Assembly: GCA_030789695.1 (NCBI GenBank)
Contig: CM061139.1
Span: 197,195,641 to 197,259,640 of the forward strand
DNA: 64,000 nucleotides
From: Scilla litardierei
Taxonomy: Eukaryota > Streptophyta > Magnoliopsida > Asparagales > Asparagaceae
Direction of reading: 5' to 3'
The notes below the pieces were generated by a model. It saw only the letters and a program-made list of their open reading frames with translations, ran no database searches and was not told the DNA's origin. Positions within the stretch are counted from its first letter, which is position 1. Each line of letters begins with the position of its first letter. Of the stretch, positions 12,201 through 24,200 are shown one piece after another. The translations under genes and the position numbers were made by a program.

Positions 12201-15200
12201 ACCAAGGTCCGACCCCCCCTGACGAGCTTTCTCGTGTATTCAGGTCGAGCAGATCTAATGACATCGAGGCTACCCCTCAGCGTCTTTCCAGCCGGAGCCG
12301 AGCACCCTCGTCACCGAGCCTGCTCGTCTCCTCCACAAGGAGGCTATCACACTGCCGAGGCTACCCTTCGGCAAGCCGACGCGAGGATCCGTGCGTCCCT
12401 CACTGAGCGAAAACGCCTTCAACTGATCCCGAAGGTCCCACGTCCCCCTTTTGACACGTTGACCTCCCATCCTCCTGCCAACAATTCAGCGGTGAGAAAA
12501 CACCCCGAAACATCTGGCGCCGTCTGTGGAAACGAAGAAACACCCACGTCAAACAACCACACCCGAAATGACGTGACCACACACCTCCAGGCGCAGGAAT
12601 GCGGCGGTAATAACCTTAGCACCGTGCCAATCAACGGTCGCCGGGGCAAAATCGCGGCTACTCGTCGACCGTCCCAAGCCGGGGGCCAGGCAAACCACGG
12701 GTAGGACCAGTGTAGGTAGATATGGAGGAGCTGAGAGCTACACACAGCCCATCCACTTCTTCGAATAGGACATGAAGGAAGCAGAGCCGCCATGCGACGA
12801 AGCGCTGGTTGTCTCGTCTGTCATTGGCACCACGATGGTCCGATGACTCCTCGTTGACACCGGAAGCTCGTGCAACATCCTGTTCATGTCAACCCTAGAG
12901 AAGATGGGGCTGCGAGCCGAAGACTTGGAACCTTGCTCCGGGCCCGTGATAGGTTTCACGGGCCACTCCACCCCCATCGTAGGGATGATCCGCCTCCCTG
13001 TCATGCTTGGGGAGCCGCCCAACTCGACCACCCTGGCAATAGAGTTCGTGGCACTGATGATCGGGTCAGCGTACAATGGGATCATCGGCCGACCGCTTCT
13101 CAACGCAGCCGAGGCCGTGGTCTCAATCCTATACCAGATGGTCAAGTTCCGGACCCTGAGAGGAGTCAGAAAGATCAGAGACGACCTGGCAAAGCCTAAG
13201 ATCTGCTACCAACTGACCGGTGCTGACCGTGAGGTGGGGCACTGCAACCCGATGGACCATCTCGACCGAAGATACGACCGAGGCAAAGCGAGACACGCAC
13301 CCATGGAAGAGCCGAAACTTATCACCATCACGGACGTGGGTGGTAGATTCCTCTCCATTGGGTCAGAGCTCGACCCAATTTTGAGGAGTAAAATGATCGG
13401 GTGTTTGGAGGCCAACCTAGACATCTTCGCCTGGTCGCCTGATGACATGCCAGGTGTGGACCCCCAAGTGATTACCCACTAGCTACACACCGATTCCAAC
13501 TTCCCACCAGTCAGGCAGAAGAAGAGGAACCTGGGCGGTGAAAAGATGAGGGCCGCCTTCAAAGAAGTGGGCACCTGCTTGACGCAGGCTTCATCTGAGA
13601 GGTCTACTACCCGAAATGGCTTGCCTACGTCGCGATGGTGAAAAAGTCTAGCGACAAGTGGCGAATGTGCATTGACTTCATCGATCTCAACAAGGCCTAC
13701 CCCAAAGATAGCTACCTGCTACCCTGCATCGACCACCTCGTGGACAATGCCTCGGGCTACGAGATGCTCAGCTTCATGGACGCATATTCCGGATACAACC
13801 AGGTCCAGATGGACCCGAACGACAAAGAGAATACCTCATTCATCGCCGACCGGGGGACCTACTGCTACAAGAAGATGTCCTTCAGCCTGAAGAATGCAGG
13901 GGCGACCTATCAAAGGATGGTCAACATGGTTTTCGGCTCCTTAATAGGAAGAAACCTCGAGGTTTACGTGGACGACATGCTGGTCAAGTCCAGGGACCCC
14001 GCCGACCATATCCCTGACCTTCGCGAGACTTTCAAGCTGCTGCGAAGGCACAACATCCGGCTCAATCCCACTAGATGCACATTTGGGGTGAGGACCGGAA
14101 AATTTCTGGGCTTCATAATCACCAATCGTGGCATTGAAAACAACCCCGACAAGATCGAGGCCCTGGTCAACACGAGGGAGCCGACGACGATCAAGGAGCT
14201 GCAGAGGCTGGACGGACGGATCACAACTCTGTGGCACTTCCTGTCCAAATCCGCTGAGAGATCTCTCACATTCTTCAGGACCTTGAGGAAGGCTCTCACC
14301 GAACCCGCCGAGAAGAGGAAAGCTGTGGAATGGGACGAGAGCTGCTCCCGGGCGTTTGTCGAGCTGAAGGAATACCTCCGCAGCCCCCAACTCCTATCCA
14401 AGCCCGGGGAGGGGGAACCTCTGAGCCTTTACTTAGCCAGCACGGAGAAGCGGTGAGTTCGGTGCTAATCAGGGAAGACGACGGGGTGCAAAGGCCGGTG
14501 TACTATACTAGCCGAATCCTGAGGGATGCGGAGGGCCGATACAGCCCCATGGAGAAACTTGCATATGCCCTTGTGCTCTCAGTGCGTCGACTCTGCCCCT
14601 ACTTTCAAGCCCACACGATCCTGGTCCTAACCGACTCCCAGCTCGAGCGAAACCTCAAGAGATTCGATCGGATAGGGAGGATGCTGAATTGGGGAGTAGA
14701 GCTAAATGAGTTCGACCTCCGATACAAACCGTAGACCGCCATCAAGGGACATGCACTGGCGGACTTCATCGCCGAATGCACTATCAATGGAGGAGTGCCC
14801 CCGAGGACGGGGACCTAAACACGGTAACGCCTCAACCTTTGTCCTTCCTTTTGGCTGATGTCGTTCTTACGGATCAACCAGGGGACAAATATGCATGGGT
14901 AGTCCATATGGATGGTTCGGTGACCCGGGCTGGGAGCGGAGCCGGCATCGTCATCCAGACCCCCGATGGAGACACCGTCGAGTATGCACTCTGGTTCGAG
15001 TTCCCAGCCACCAACAACATGGCCGAGTACGAGGCAGCAATCAATGGCCTGAAGCTAGCTCGGGCCTTAAGAGCAGACTCCGTACGCCTCCTTAGCGACT
15101 CCAAATTCATCATCAACCACCTGCAAGGGGACTACGAGGCTCGGGAGGAGGTGATGCAACGCTACTTGGCATCGGCCAAGATCGAGCTATCTAGGTTCGA

Positions 15201-18200
15201 ACACGTCGAGACCCACCACCTGCCGCGATCAGAGAACGCCCATGCCGACGCCCTTTCCAAGCTGACTTCCTCTTCTCTTAGGGAGCTGGGTCGCGCCATC
15301 TATGTCGAGCACATCCGAACCCCCAGTACGGAGGTGAAAGAGCTAATGGTCATCGACACAGAGCCCACCTGGATGGATCCAATCGTGCGGTACCTATCCA
15401 CAAGAGAAGTCCCGACGGACCAGGACGAACACCGTGCACTAGAACAGAAAGCCCTCTGGTACGTGCTCCATGAAGGGGTCCTGTATAGAAGGCGCTGGAC
15501 AAAGACCGAGGTCCTCCCCTACCTCAAGTGACTCGGGCCGCAGGAGGCCGACTACGTCATCCGGGAGGTCAACGAAGGGATCTGTGGGAATCACCACGGG
15601 GCAGGATGGTCGCCATGAAGATCTTAAGACAAGGCTACTACTGGCCGACCTTGGTCAAGGACTCGACTGAGCACGTCCAGAAATGTCCGAAATGCCAACG
15701 GTTCACTAGGCTCGGCTCGTCTCCCCCATCGGATCTCGTCCCGATAATTAGCCCCGTCCCATTCTTCAAGTGGGGGTCTGGACATCCTCGGGCCCTTCAC
15801 ATCCGGGAGAGGACAGAGGAAGTACCTGATCGTGGCGGTGGACTACTTCACCAAGTGGATTGAGGCTGAACCATTGGCCACCATCACCTGAAAGAAAGCA
15901 AAGGACTTCATATGGAACTCCATCATCTCCAGGTTTGGGATTCCTTGATCCATCGTCACTAACAATGGAAAACAGTTCGATTCCGTGGGATTCAAAGACA
16001 TCTGCGGGCAATGGAAGATCACGCTTCTGTTTGCCTCTGTAGCACACCCCCAAACTAATGGGATGGTCGAAGCCACAAACAAATGCATCATCGAGCCACT
16101 TCGCAAGAAAGTGACGGAGGCAGAGGGGAAATGGCCGGAAGAACTCCCTGGGATACTCTATTCATACCGAACGACCTATAAGGAAGCCACAGGATAGACC
16201 CCCTTCATGCTTGCCTATGGCACCGAAGCGGTTGTGCCCGTTAAGGTGGGCGAGGAATCCCTCCGCCTCAGACACTTTGACGAAGAGAGAAACTCGGAAG
16301 GTTTGGAGCTCAACTTAGAGCTCCTGGACGAATGGTGAAACCAGTCCCTGGCCTCAATCATCCGACAAAAACACCGAGTGGCCCGCTACTACAACTCCCG
16401 AGTCAAAGGAGGAGTTTCCACCCAGGGGATCTGGTCCTCAGGAAAGCGGTCTTTAAACCGGAGATTTCCTGCAAGGGGAAGCTTGCTGCTAAATGGGAAG
16501 GGCCTTATAAAGTCGTCGAGGTCCTCGGCCCTGCTACATACCAGCTCTGTACCCTAGGAGGGAAGACGTTGAATCATGCCTGGAACGCAGAGCACCTCTG
16601 CAAGTACTACCAGTGAGTGTATACAATGCTACCCCCACCCCCTCCAATCCAATCAAATGTATCGAAAAACGACCATGAATAAAGAAGAGCCCCTTCCTGC
16701 ATCTAGTCGTTCTTCCATCACGACAGGGAACAACCCCAGCGGACGTGTCACCGCTCAACCGTAAGGCCAATGGTGACTCCCCTAGTGGGCCAACCCGCGG
16801 ATCGACCGTAAGGCTGGGGCAACTCCCCCAGCAGGCCGATCATCGGATCGATTGTAAAGCTGGGGGCAACTCCCCCAGCAGGCTCCCCCAGCAGGCCGAT
16901 CACCGGCTCTACCGTAAGGCTGGAGGCAACTCTCCCAGCAGGCCGATCACCGGCTCGACCGTAAGGCTGGGAGCAACTCCCCCAGCAGGCTGACCAGTCA
17001 ATCGACCGTAAGACTGGGACAACTCCCCCAGCAGGCTGACCAGTCGATCGATCGTAAGGTTGGGGGCAACTCCCCCAGCAGGCCGACCAATCGATCGACC
17101 ATAAGGCGGGGGGCAACTCCCCCAGCATGCCGACCAATCGATTGACCGTGAGCCTGGGGTAGCTCATCCAGCTGGTCGACCGACCTGATCGACCAAAAGG
17201 CTGGGGGCAACTCGCTCAGTGGGCCGGTTAACCGATCCACCATAAGGCTGGGGCAACTCCCCGAGCAGGTTAATCAATCGATCGATCGTAAGCCTGGAGG
17301 TAGCTCCCACGGCCGATCGACCCGACCGACCGTAAGGCTGGGGGCAACTCCTCTAGCAGGCCGATCACCCGATCGACCATTAGGCTGGAGGCAAGACCTC
17401 CAGCAGGAAGATCACCCGTTCGACCTTAATGCCAAGGACAACCCTTGGCAGACCGAACATCTGTTTGCCCACGAACCGGGAAACATTCCCTTGGGCATCA
17501 GCTTAGTGGACCGATCGTCAAATAAGGCAACCCGATTCCCCCAAACCAGTCCGCTCTAACATTTCGACCGGAGTTGTGGGATGGGCATACCATTACAGCG
17601 CGAAAGAAAGAAAACTTTTTTCAGAAAACAGTTTGGTCAAACGCAGACCTGTACATTACAGGAGCACGACAAAAAGCTAAAAAGTCATATACAAAGAGAC
17701 AAAGCAAAATGGGGGAGCTGATGGGCTAACCCCCTCCTCCTTCTTGGGCGGCCGGAGCAACCGCGGGAGCGCCACCCGGCTGATCGGTACCCTCGGGACG
17801 GTCGACGTCGGCCTCCTCCTCACCCTCAGAATCCATCTGGAGCTCCTCAAACCGGACCCCGGAGTGCGGGAACCTACGCTGAACCTCGGACCGACAACAG
17901 GCGAACCCCCTCTCAAACGCCTCGTACATTACCCGGCGGTGAAGGACGCGGCATACTCGTCCACAGCCTCCTTGGCGATGTGTCCAGGATCCACTGCTTC
18001 CAGCTCCTTAATCCGGGCCTCGAGGATGGCAACTTGCCACTGGTGCTCCGCTTGCTCTTTCTCACCCTCTCGGGAGACTGTGTTGAGCCTGGCCAAGAGA
18101 GTTCGCTCCCGCTCCTCCACCGCTCCCAAGAGCCTTTCAAACTCCGTGATGTCAGCCTTCCCTACCAGACCATCGACCGCTCTTGCGTCAGCGGCCTTCT

Positions 18201-21200
18201 CCAGCTCGGCGATCCGATCCTTGGCCTTCAACTTTTCGCCAGTGCCAAAGCCCTCTCCATGTCCGACCTCTCCAGGTCGGACGAGCGCTCGACCATTCGG
18301 GTCTCCAACGACCTGACACGGACCTCGGCATCCTGGGCTGCCTCGTTAGCACCCTCCTCGGCTACCGACTTCTTGGTGCGGCCTGCCCCTGCATCCACGA
18401 GCGCCACGAATTGGCACCTCATCGAAAGGCCGACCGAGGACAACTGCGTCAAAGGGAAGGGACGGGTTATAGGCTCCTACAGAAAGCGAGGCACATTGCC
18501 ATGCAAGGTCCTACCTGCTGGCTGGCCTGTATCACAAAGACCGCGAGTCGGTCGCCCCTCACCCCATCCAACACGGATTGGTCCTGGGGCAGGCAACAGT
18601 TCTCAGCCAGCCGTGCCGCGTCCCCACAGTCAGAGAAGACAGACTTCTTCAGTCCCACCAGAAAACGAGGACTGAGTAACCCCTCCCCAGACCGCGTTAG
18701 ATCGGCCTCGACCGACCTGAACACTCACAAGGACCGCTCGTAATCCTCCGGGAGCAGCCCTGAGCGAGACGGAGAGGGCCCGCCCCAGGGCCACTTATCC
18801 CTCGTCTGAGGAGGCTGGGTGGGAGCATCAAGGGAGAGTGTCCTTGACCACAACACAGTCTCGAGCCTCCTTTTGCCCGCCCCCTCCCTGGACCGGGGGC
18901 AACTGCTCCCTCGCTCGCTCCACGCCAACTCCGGAAGGCCCAGCGCCTGGCTTCCTTCGAACCTCCAAGACATGATCCCCCCTCCGCCGGTTGGGATTGG
19001 GCACGGAGGCTGGAATGGAAGGCTGAGAAGAGCCCTAGCCGAACACGTCTGTAAAAAAGGACTAGTCGGGGAGACAACCTTACTCAAGTAGGATCTGCCT
19101 GACAAACACCCTAAACAAAGGGTTCCAAGAAGACTCACCGATGGGCCACACGGTCAGCCTCTGGACATGATCAGAGAAGAGGATGTCGATCCTCCGGCCG
19201 GCCACTAGTACAGCCAACGAGGTGTCAACCGCCTTGGCATCTACGTCGGTGAGATCCCCCAACTCGAGGGTCAACGAGATCGTTTCCCCCCATTGGACCA
19301 GAAAATCCACCTCTGAAGGGACGTCCACGAAGACATATTCCTCCTTCCAGCGCTTCAAGAAAGACGACAACCCCACCACCAAGCTCTTCTTCGGGCGGGC
19401 ACTGATGTATAGCCAGGCGCCCGACTTGTAGTGGCTCATGCGAAAGAATTGGACGAAAAGGCGAAGGGTCGGCCCTACCCCACGGAGCATGCAGAGCGAT
19501 GAACCCAATGAGAGACCTGACGGCATTGGGGAAGAATTGACATAGGGCAAGACCATGGGCCCCCAGGAGCACAGCGATAAAAGGGTTGAGAGGGAACCGT
19601 AGCCCGAACTGAAAGCTCTGTTCATACACCCCGACTTCGCAACGGCATGGGAAGCAAACCCTCTCATCCTTTTCAGGGGCTCGGGCGGAGCACGGGGGGA
19701 GAAGGTAATTGGAACGTAGTCGCCCGATCGAAGTAGCACAAACCACCGACGGCTACACCAATACTTCGAAGGGCACCCCGGAGAGATCGCCCCCATGACG
19801 GCGGATCTCCGAGACCGATCCTCGGGGCGGAACGGGAGGGTCGGCAGCTGCTCGACTTGTGCTAGAAGAAGAAGAGGACGACGGGGGACACATGACATGT
19901 CGTTGGGAAGAGTTGGGGGAGACACGGGGGGATGAAGAAGAAGAAGGCAGCGCTGAAGAAGCAGAACCCTCATCCACTGGGCAATCGCTTTCCTTTATAC
20001 CACTTCTCCGAGGCGCTCCGCTCCATCGCGGGCCATCCACCTGAGCACACGCGTCAACATCCCGCGGGGCGCGGCGCATCGAATCCCGCTCCTAGGAGCA
20101 GGAGAATTTCAGAATAGCAGCGCCATGATGGCTTTCATTTAATGCCTCTGCCTCGACTGACGCACCTATCAAGTCCACACAAATCACATCGCCCAAACCG
20201 AACCGTCAGAATCCGAACGACCCGAGCAATGGGGGCAATTGATACGACCATTTCGTGAATGGGCCAAAACCGAGCGGACCAAGCCCAAGTCACAAGCCAG
20301 CGGCCCTAAAGGAGAGCGGGCCAAGTGGCGAGGCCACCACGAAGACTTGGAGTTGGGTCGGCCTCGGACCGAAGCGGGCGCTACCACCAGTCCATATCCG
20401 TGGGAGCTAACCGCTCCCCTTAAAGCGCGCTCCCTTAATCACCATTAAGGGGCTCCATTACGCCCACCTTCATGACTCATGAAGGCGCCATCTAGAGGCA
20501 GATCATGGGGACGGAAGTGTGGGACGTTGAGGAGGCGTGGACGTGGTAGACTCCTATAAAGGGACTCGAGGTACAACGTACAAAGGGATCACTTCCTGGA
20601 TACCCAAAACACCGAGGTATTCTGCTCACATGACCTTGTCTTCCACCTTATACTTCTCATCCACAGCTCGGCCCGAGGACTCGCGTATCGGCCTCCCCGT
20701 AAGCCATACCGATCCCACCGAGCATCCTTCAGATCCATTCTGACTTAGGCATCGGAGGGGACTTGGTCGGAACCAAGGTCCGACCCCCCTGACGAGCTTT
20801 CTCGTCTATTCAGGTCGAGCAGTGATCTAGCGACGTCGAGGCTACCCCTCATCATCTTCCCAGCCGGATCCGAGCACCCTCATCCCCGAGCCCGCTCGTC
20901 TCCTCCACAAGGAGGTCGTCGTGCTGCCGAGGCTATCCTTCGGCAAGCCGACGGGAGGATCTGTGCATCCCTCACCGAGCGAACATGCCTTCAACTGATC
21001 CCGGAGGTCCCACGTCCCCCTTTTGACCACATTGACCTCCCATCCTCCGGTCAATAATTCAGCGGTGAGAAAACACCCCGAAACAGTTTTATATTTGAGG
21101 AGAGGTTTTTGGAGAGGTTTTCCTGAGTTTGTTTTAGGTTTTATTATGCCTGGTAGCCGTTGACTATTTCTATGCAAGACTCAAGCTTTTTGGTATTACT

Positions 21201-24200
21201 TTAATGAAAGTTTGGATTTTTATTGCTTCTTCTCTGTGTGGATTCCATTGATAAGTATCTCCTATCTCTCTGCGCTTTTTATGCATTCTTATATGAATAT
21301 CATGTTGATCTCTGCAATGAATTGTGAGTAGTTCCTCATCTAGGATAAGGGTTGAACTATACTGTGATTTAATTATGGTTTGATAAATTTTTGCATAGTT
21401 ATTGAATTAGTCAAATCAGGGTTTTGACGTGGAAGATATATTATCAATGAATATTAATATCCTCACACGTGGATACTTAGATCTATCCACCAGAAAGTTG
21501 GGGTGGATCTAGGGTTTCAATCCCTTTATTGATTTTTACTATCTGTGTCGCTAACAACAGTTGGACGTAGATTGGAGCTTCTAGGCAATGAACTGACTTC
21601 TACTTATTGAGCACATTCCACCTGTCATGTGTTGATGACCAACGACAGTTGGCATTGCCACACGATAGGTAGTCCTATCATGCACTACGACAGTGTGTGG
21701 TAGGTATCAATATCATGTGCAAGAAACTCACCCCAAGACATAATTCAATATATATCTAGATAATTGAGATCAATTCTATATTTGAATCACTGTACAGTAG
21801 TGTGGATATTCAGTCCAAAAGCTCTTTCTTATTGATATTCCTTAGTCATAATCCTCTTCTCACCTTGAGACGATCCGCATAGCTAACTACAATCTTGGAC
21901 AACCTAGTACTCATAACCTGCCTTCCTGTGGTTCGATCTGAAAGTGCTACAACTACACCATGCACTTATAGTTATTTTAAAACTATCACAATCAGATTGC
22001 ATTAAGACATAAGATGGGATATGTCTTGCACACAATGACGGAATTAGATCTTTGGTTTGATGGGATCCCAATACATTTTTATTTTTGGTGATGGTGTAAT
22101 TCATATACTACATATATACATATACATATACATACACATACATACATACATACATAATACATACATACATACATAATACATACATACATACATAACACAC
22201 ACACACACACAGAATAATAGGTATCATATGGCATATGAGGCAATGCCTCATATGCCAAGACACAAAAATGTGGGAGGTACAACAAGTACAAGCCTAGAGT
22301 GAGAGTGTGACTGAGTGTGAGTGTATCAAATTTTGAGGGGGGGTCGTGCCCCCACACCTTCCAACCTAGTTCCTCCATTGCTTGCACACTCCTATAGGTT
22401 CTCCAATAACTATAGATGGAGACACAATGTCTTATTACATTATATGTTCCCCATCAAATGTTATAAAATCCTCTTTATTTTTGTATATAATAGGTCTTTC
22501 AATAGAACCCTAGAATAATTGTTTGTTACGCATTATGTAAACCCTCTTCCCTACTACATGCACTGACATAAAAACATTTAAACAGTAGTTTCTATCTTTA
22601 CAAATCATTTTGGGCTACTCAGTACCCTCTGATAGTTTAGACAATTATTAGATTTATCGAGCATATATAGAGGACATGAATTGGGACTTTAAAGCATATT
22701 TAGTGATAGATATGCTTAATCTGTTAATAAGTTTAATCCTTTAGGTAACAATTTTTTCATGATTTCTGTGTCTCGCTCCATCCTTCCATTCATCCCCACT
22801 GCCAACCATATATGTCATCTTTTTCTATAAAGTGAACAGTGAGAAGAAACAATGTATGTAATATATCTTATGTTTTCAAGATCGTACATGGAATATTGAA
22901 CTAGATCTTCATCAAACACTACATACATTTTAGTAGGATTTTGGAAGATCAATCCAAAATAGTATGATTAATTGGAATTTCCTAATAGACATGAACTTGG
23001 CCTTATTGAGTAAGAAATGGTGGAAGCTCCTAAATCCAATTGGTAAGTCAATATGGTAACATATATATGTCTACCATGTCAGTACATAGGTTCGCATACC
23101 AATATGGTAACATATATATGTCTACCATGTCAGTACATAGGTTCGCATACCATAGTCTTTGTCATGCTTACCGATTACTTAAAGATATATTTCCAAAAAT
23201 TGTTGCACATACCATAGTGTCAATATACAACTAATTTAATGAGAGACCATATCTTCCACTCATTCTTGACCGGTTCACAGGTTTGGGGAGCTCATTTTGG
23301 AGGCCTTCAGCATCCATATACTTTTCCTTCCTTTGCAGTGGACTCATGTTTTGTTAGGATTCGTTCAGAATTCCAGGAGTCATGGCCGATCGCAGTTGCA
23401 ACAGCCTTTTAGGCTCTTTGCAAAAGCCAAAATAATGATCATTATAGAGAAATTTGACTTCCATTTGTGTGATTTTATTTTATGTTCTTCTTCACATCCT
23501 ATTGGGCAACTCTTGCTTCAGCTGACATTTAATTTGCAACATATGGACACCATTATTCTAGGATAGCAGTAAATAAGATATAATGATAAACTGCCTATCC
23601 TGTGTGATATAGGAGTGTGGATTTTGCTGGGGGCAACGACACATTAGTTATTACAGCAGTGCAACTTGGATCTTTTTCATGTTGTTGTTTTTATACATGT
23701 GTCCAACAGCGATTTCCTATTTATATTGCACGTCTTCTGTACTTGTGGGGCCTATTGATATCGCACATGTTTCATTACCTTTTTGTACCGATATTTTCTT
23801 ATTAATGCAACAATGTGCTACACTCTTTACCTTAAAGATGTACATTTATGCTCCGAATTTTTAATAACTTTAAATATGCAATTAAATCTGTCGTTTATGC
23901 CATTCAGTTTATGCCATTCAATCGTAGCCTTTTTTTTTGCCTCGCTCTATTCGCAAGACTTTGGCTTGTTGACTATTTTTTCCCCTTCTTTAAAAACATT
24001 TTTGATTTTTTTTAAAGAAAACATTTTTCTTATTGTTTTAGTATAGTATATGTTATTTTTGTCGGTGGCGGTGGTGACGGCGGCTGTAGCTGTGTTCTTA
24101 TTGTTAATTTGTTATTGTTGTATTGGAGGATCGGCGGGTGGTAGCCTAATGTTAGATGGATGTGATCCCTTTTGCTCGTAACGAACTCAACCTTAAAGTC

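Larger units (their letters stand above)
11668..21085 (+). mobile_element. Ty3/gypsy LTR retrotransposon, Tat lineage, gag deleted
   Basis: The two LTRs (845 and 846 bp) start TGATACGACC and end CCCCGAAACA. GTTTT lies at both outer flanks. Between them are the primer site, protease, RT, RNase H, a second archaeal-type RNase H, integrase, a tandem-repeat block and a long antisense gene. RT before integrase marks gypsy; the dual RNase H marks the Tat group. Gag, normally over 1 kb, is almost absent: only about 200 bp separate the primer site from the protease leader. Stops and frameshifts in pol make it non-autonomous. Confidence 0.92.

Noticed and set aside
17744..18743. Plus-strand open frames in the Tat 3' region
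   Set aside because: They are shadows of the minus-strand accessory gene, which alone shows coiled-coil and PF04195-like motifs.
22079..22387. Cys/Val/Tyr-rich 102-codon frame
   Set aside because: Produced by the (TACA)n/(CA)n microsatellite.
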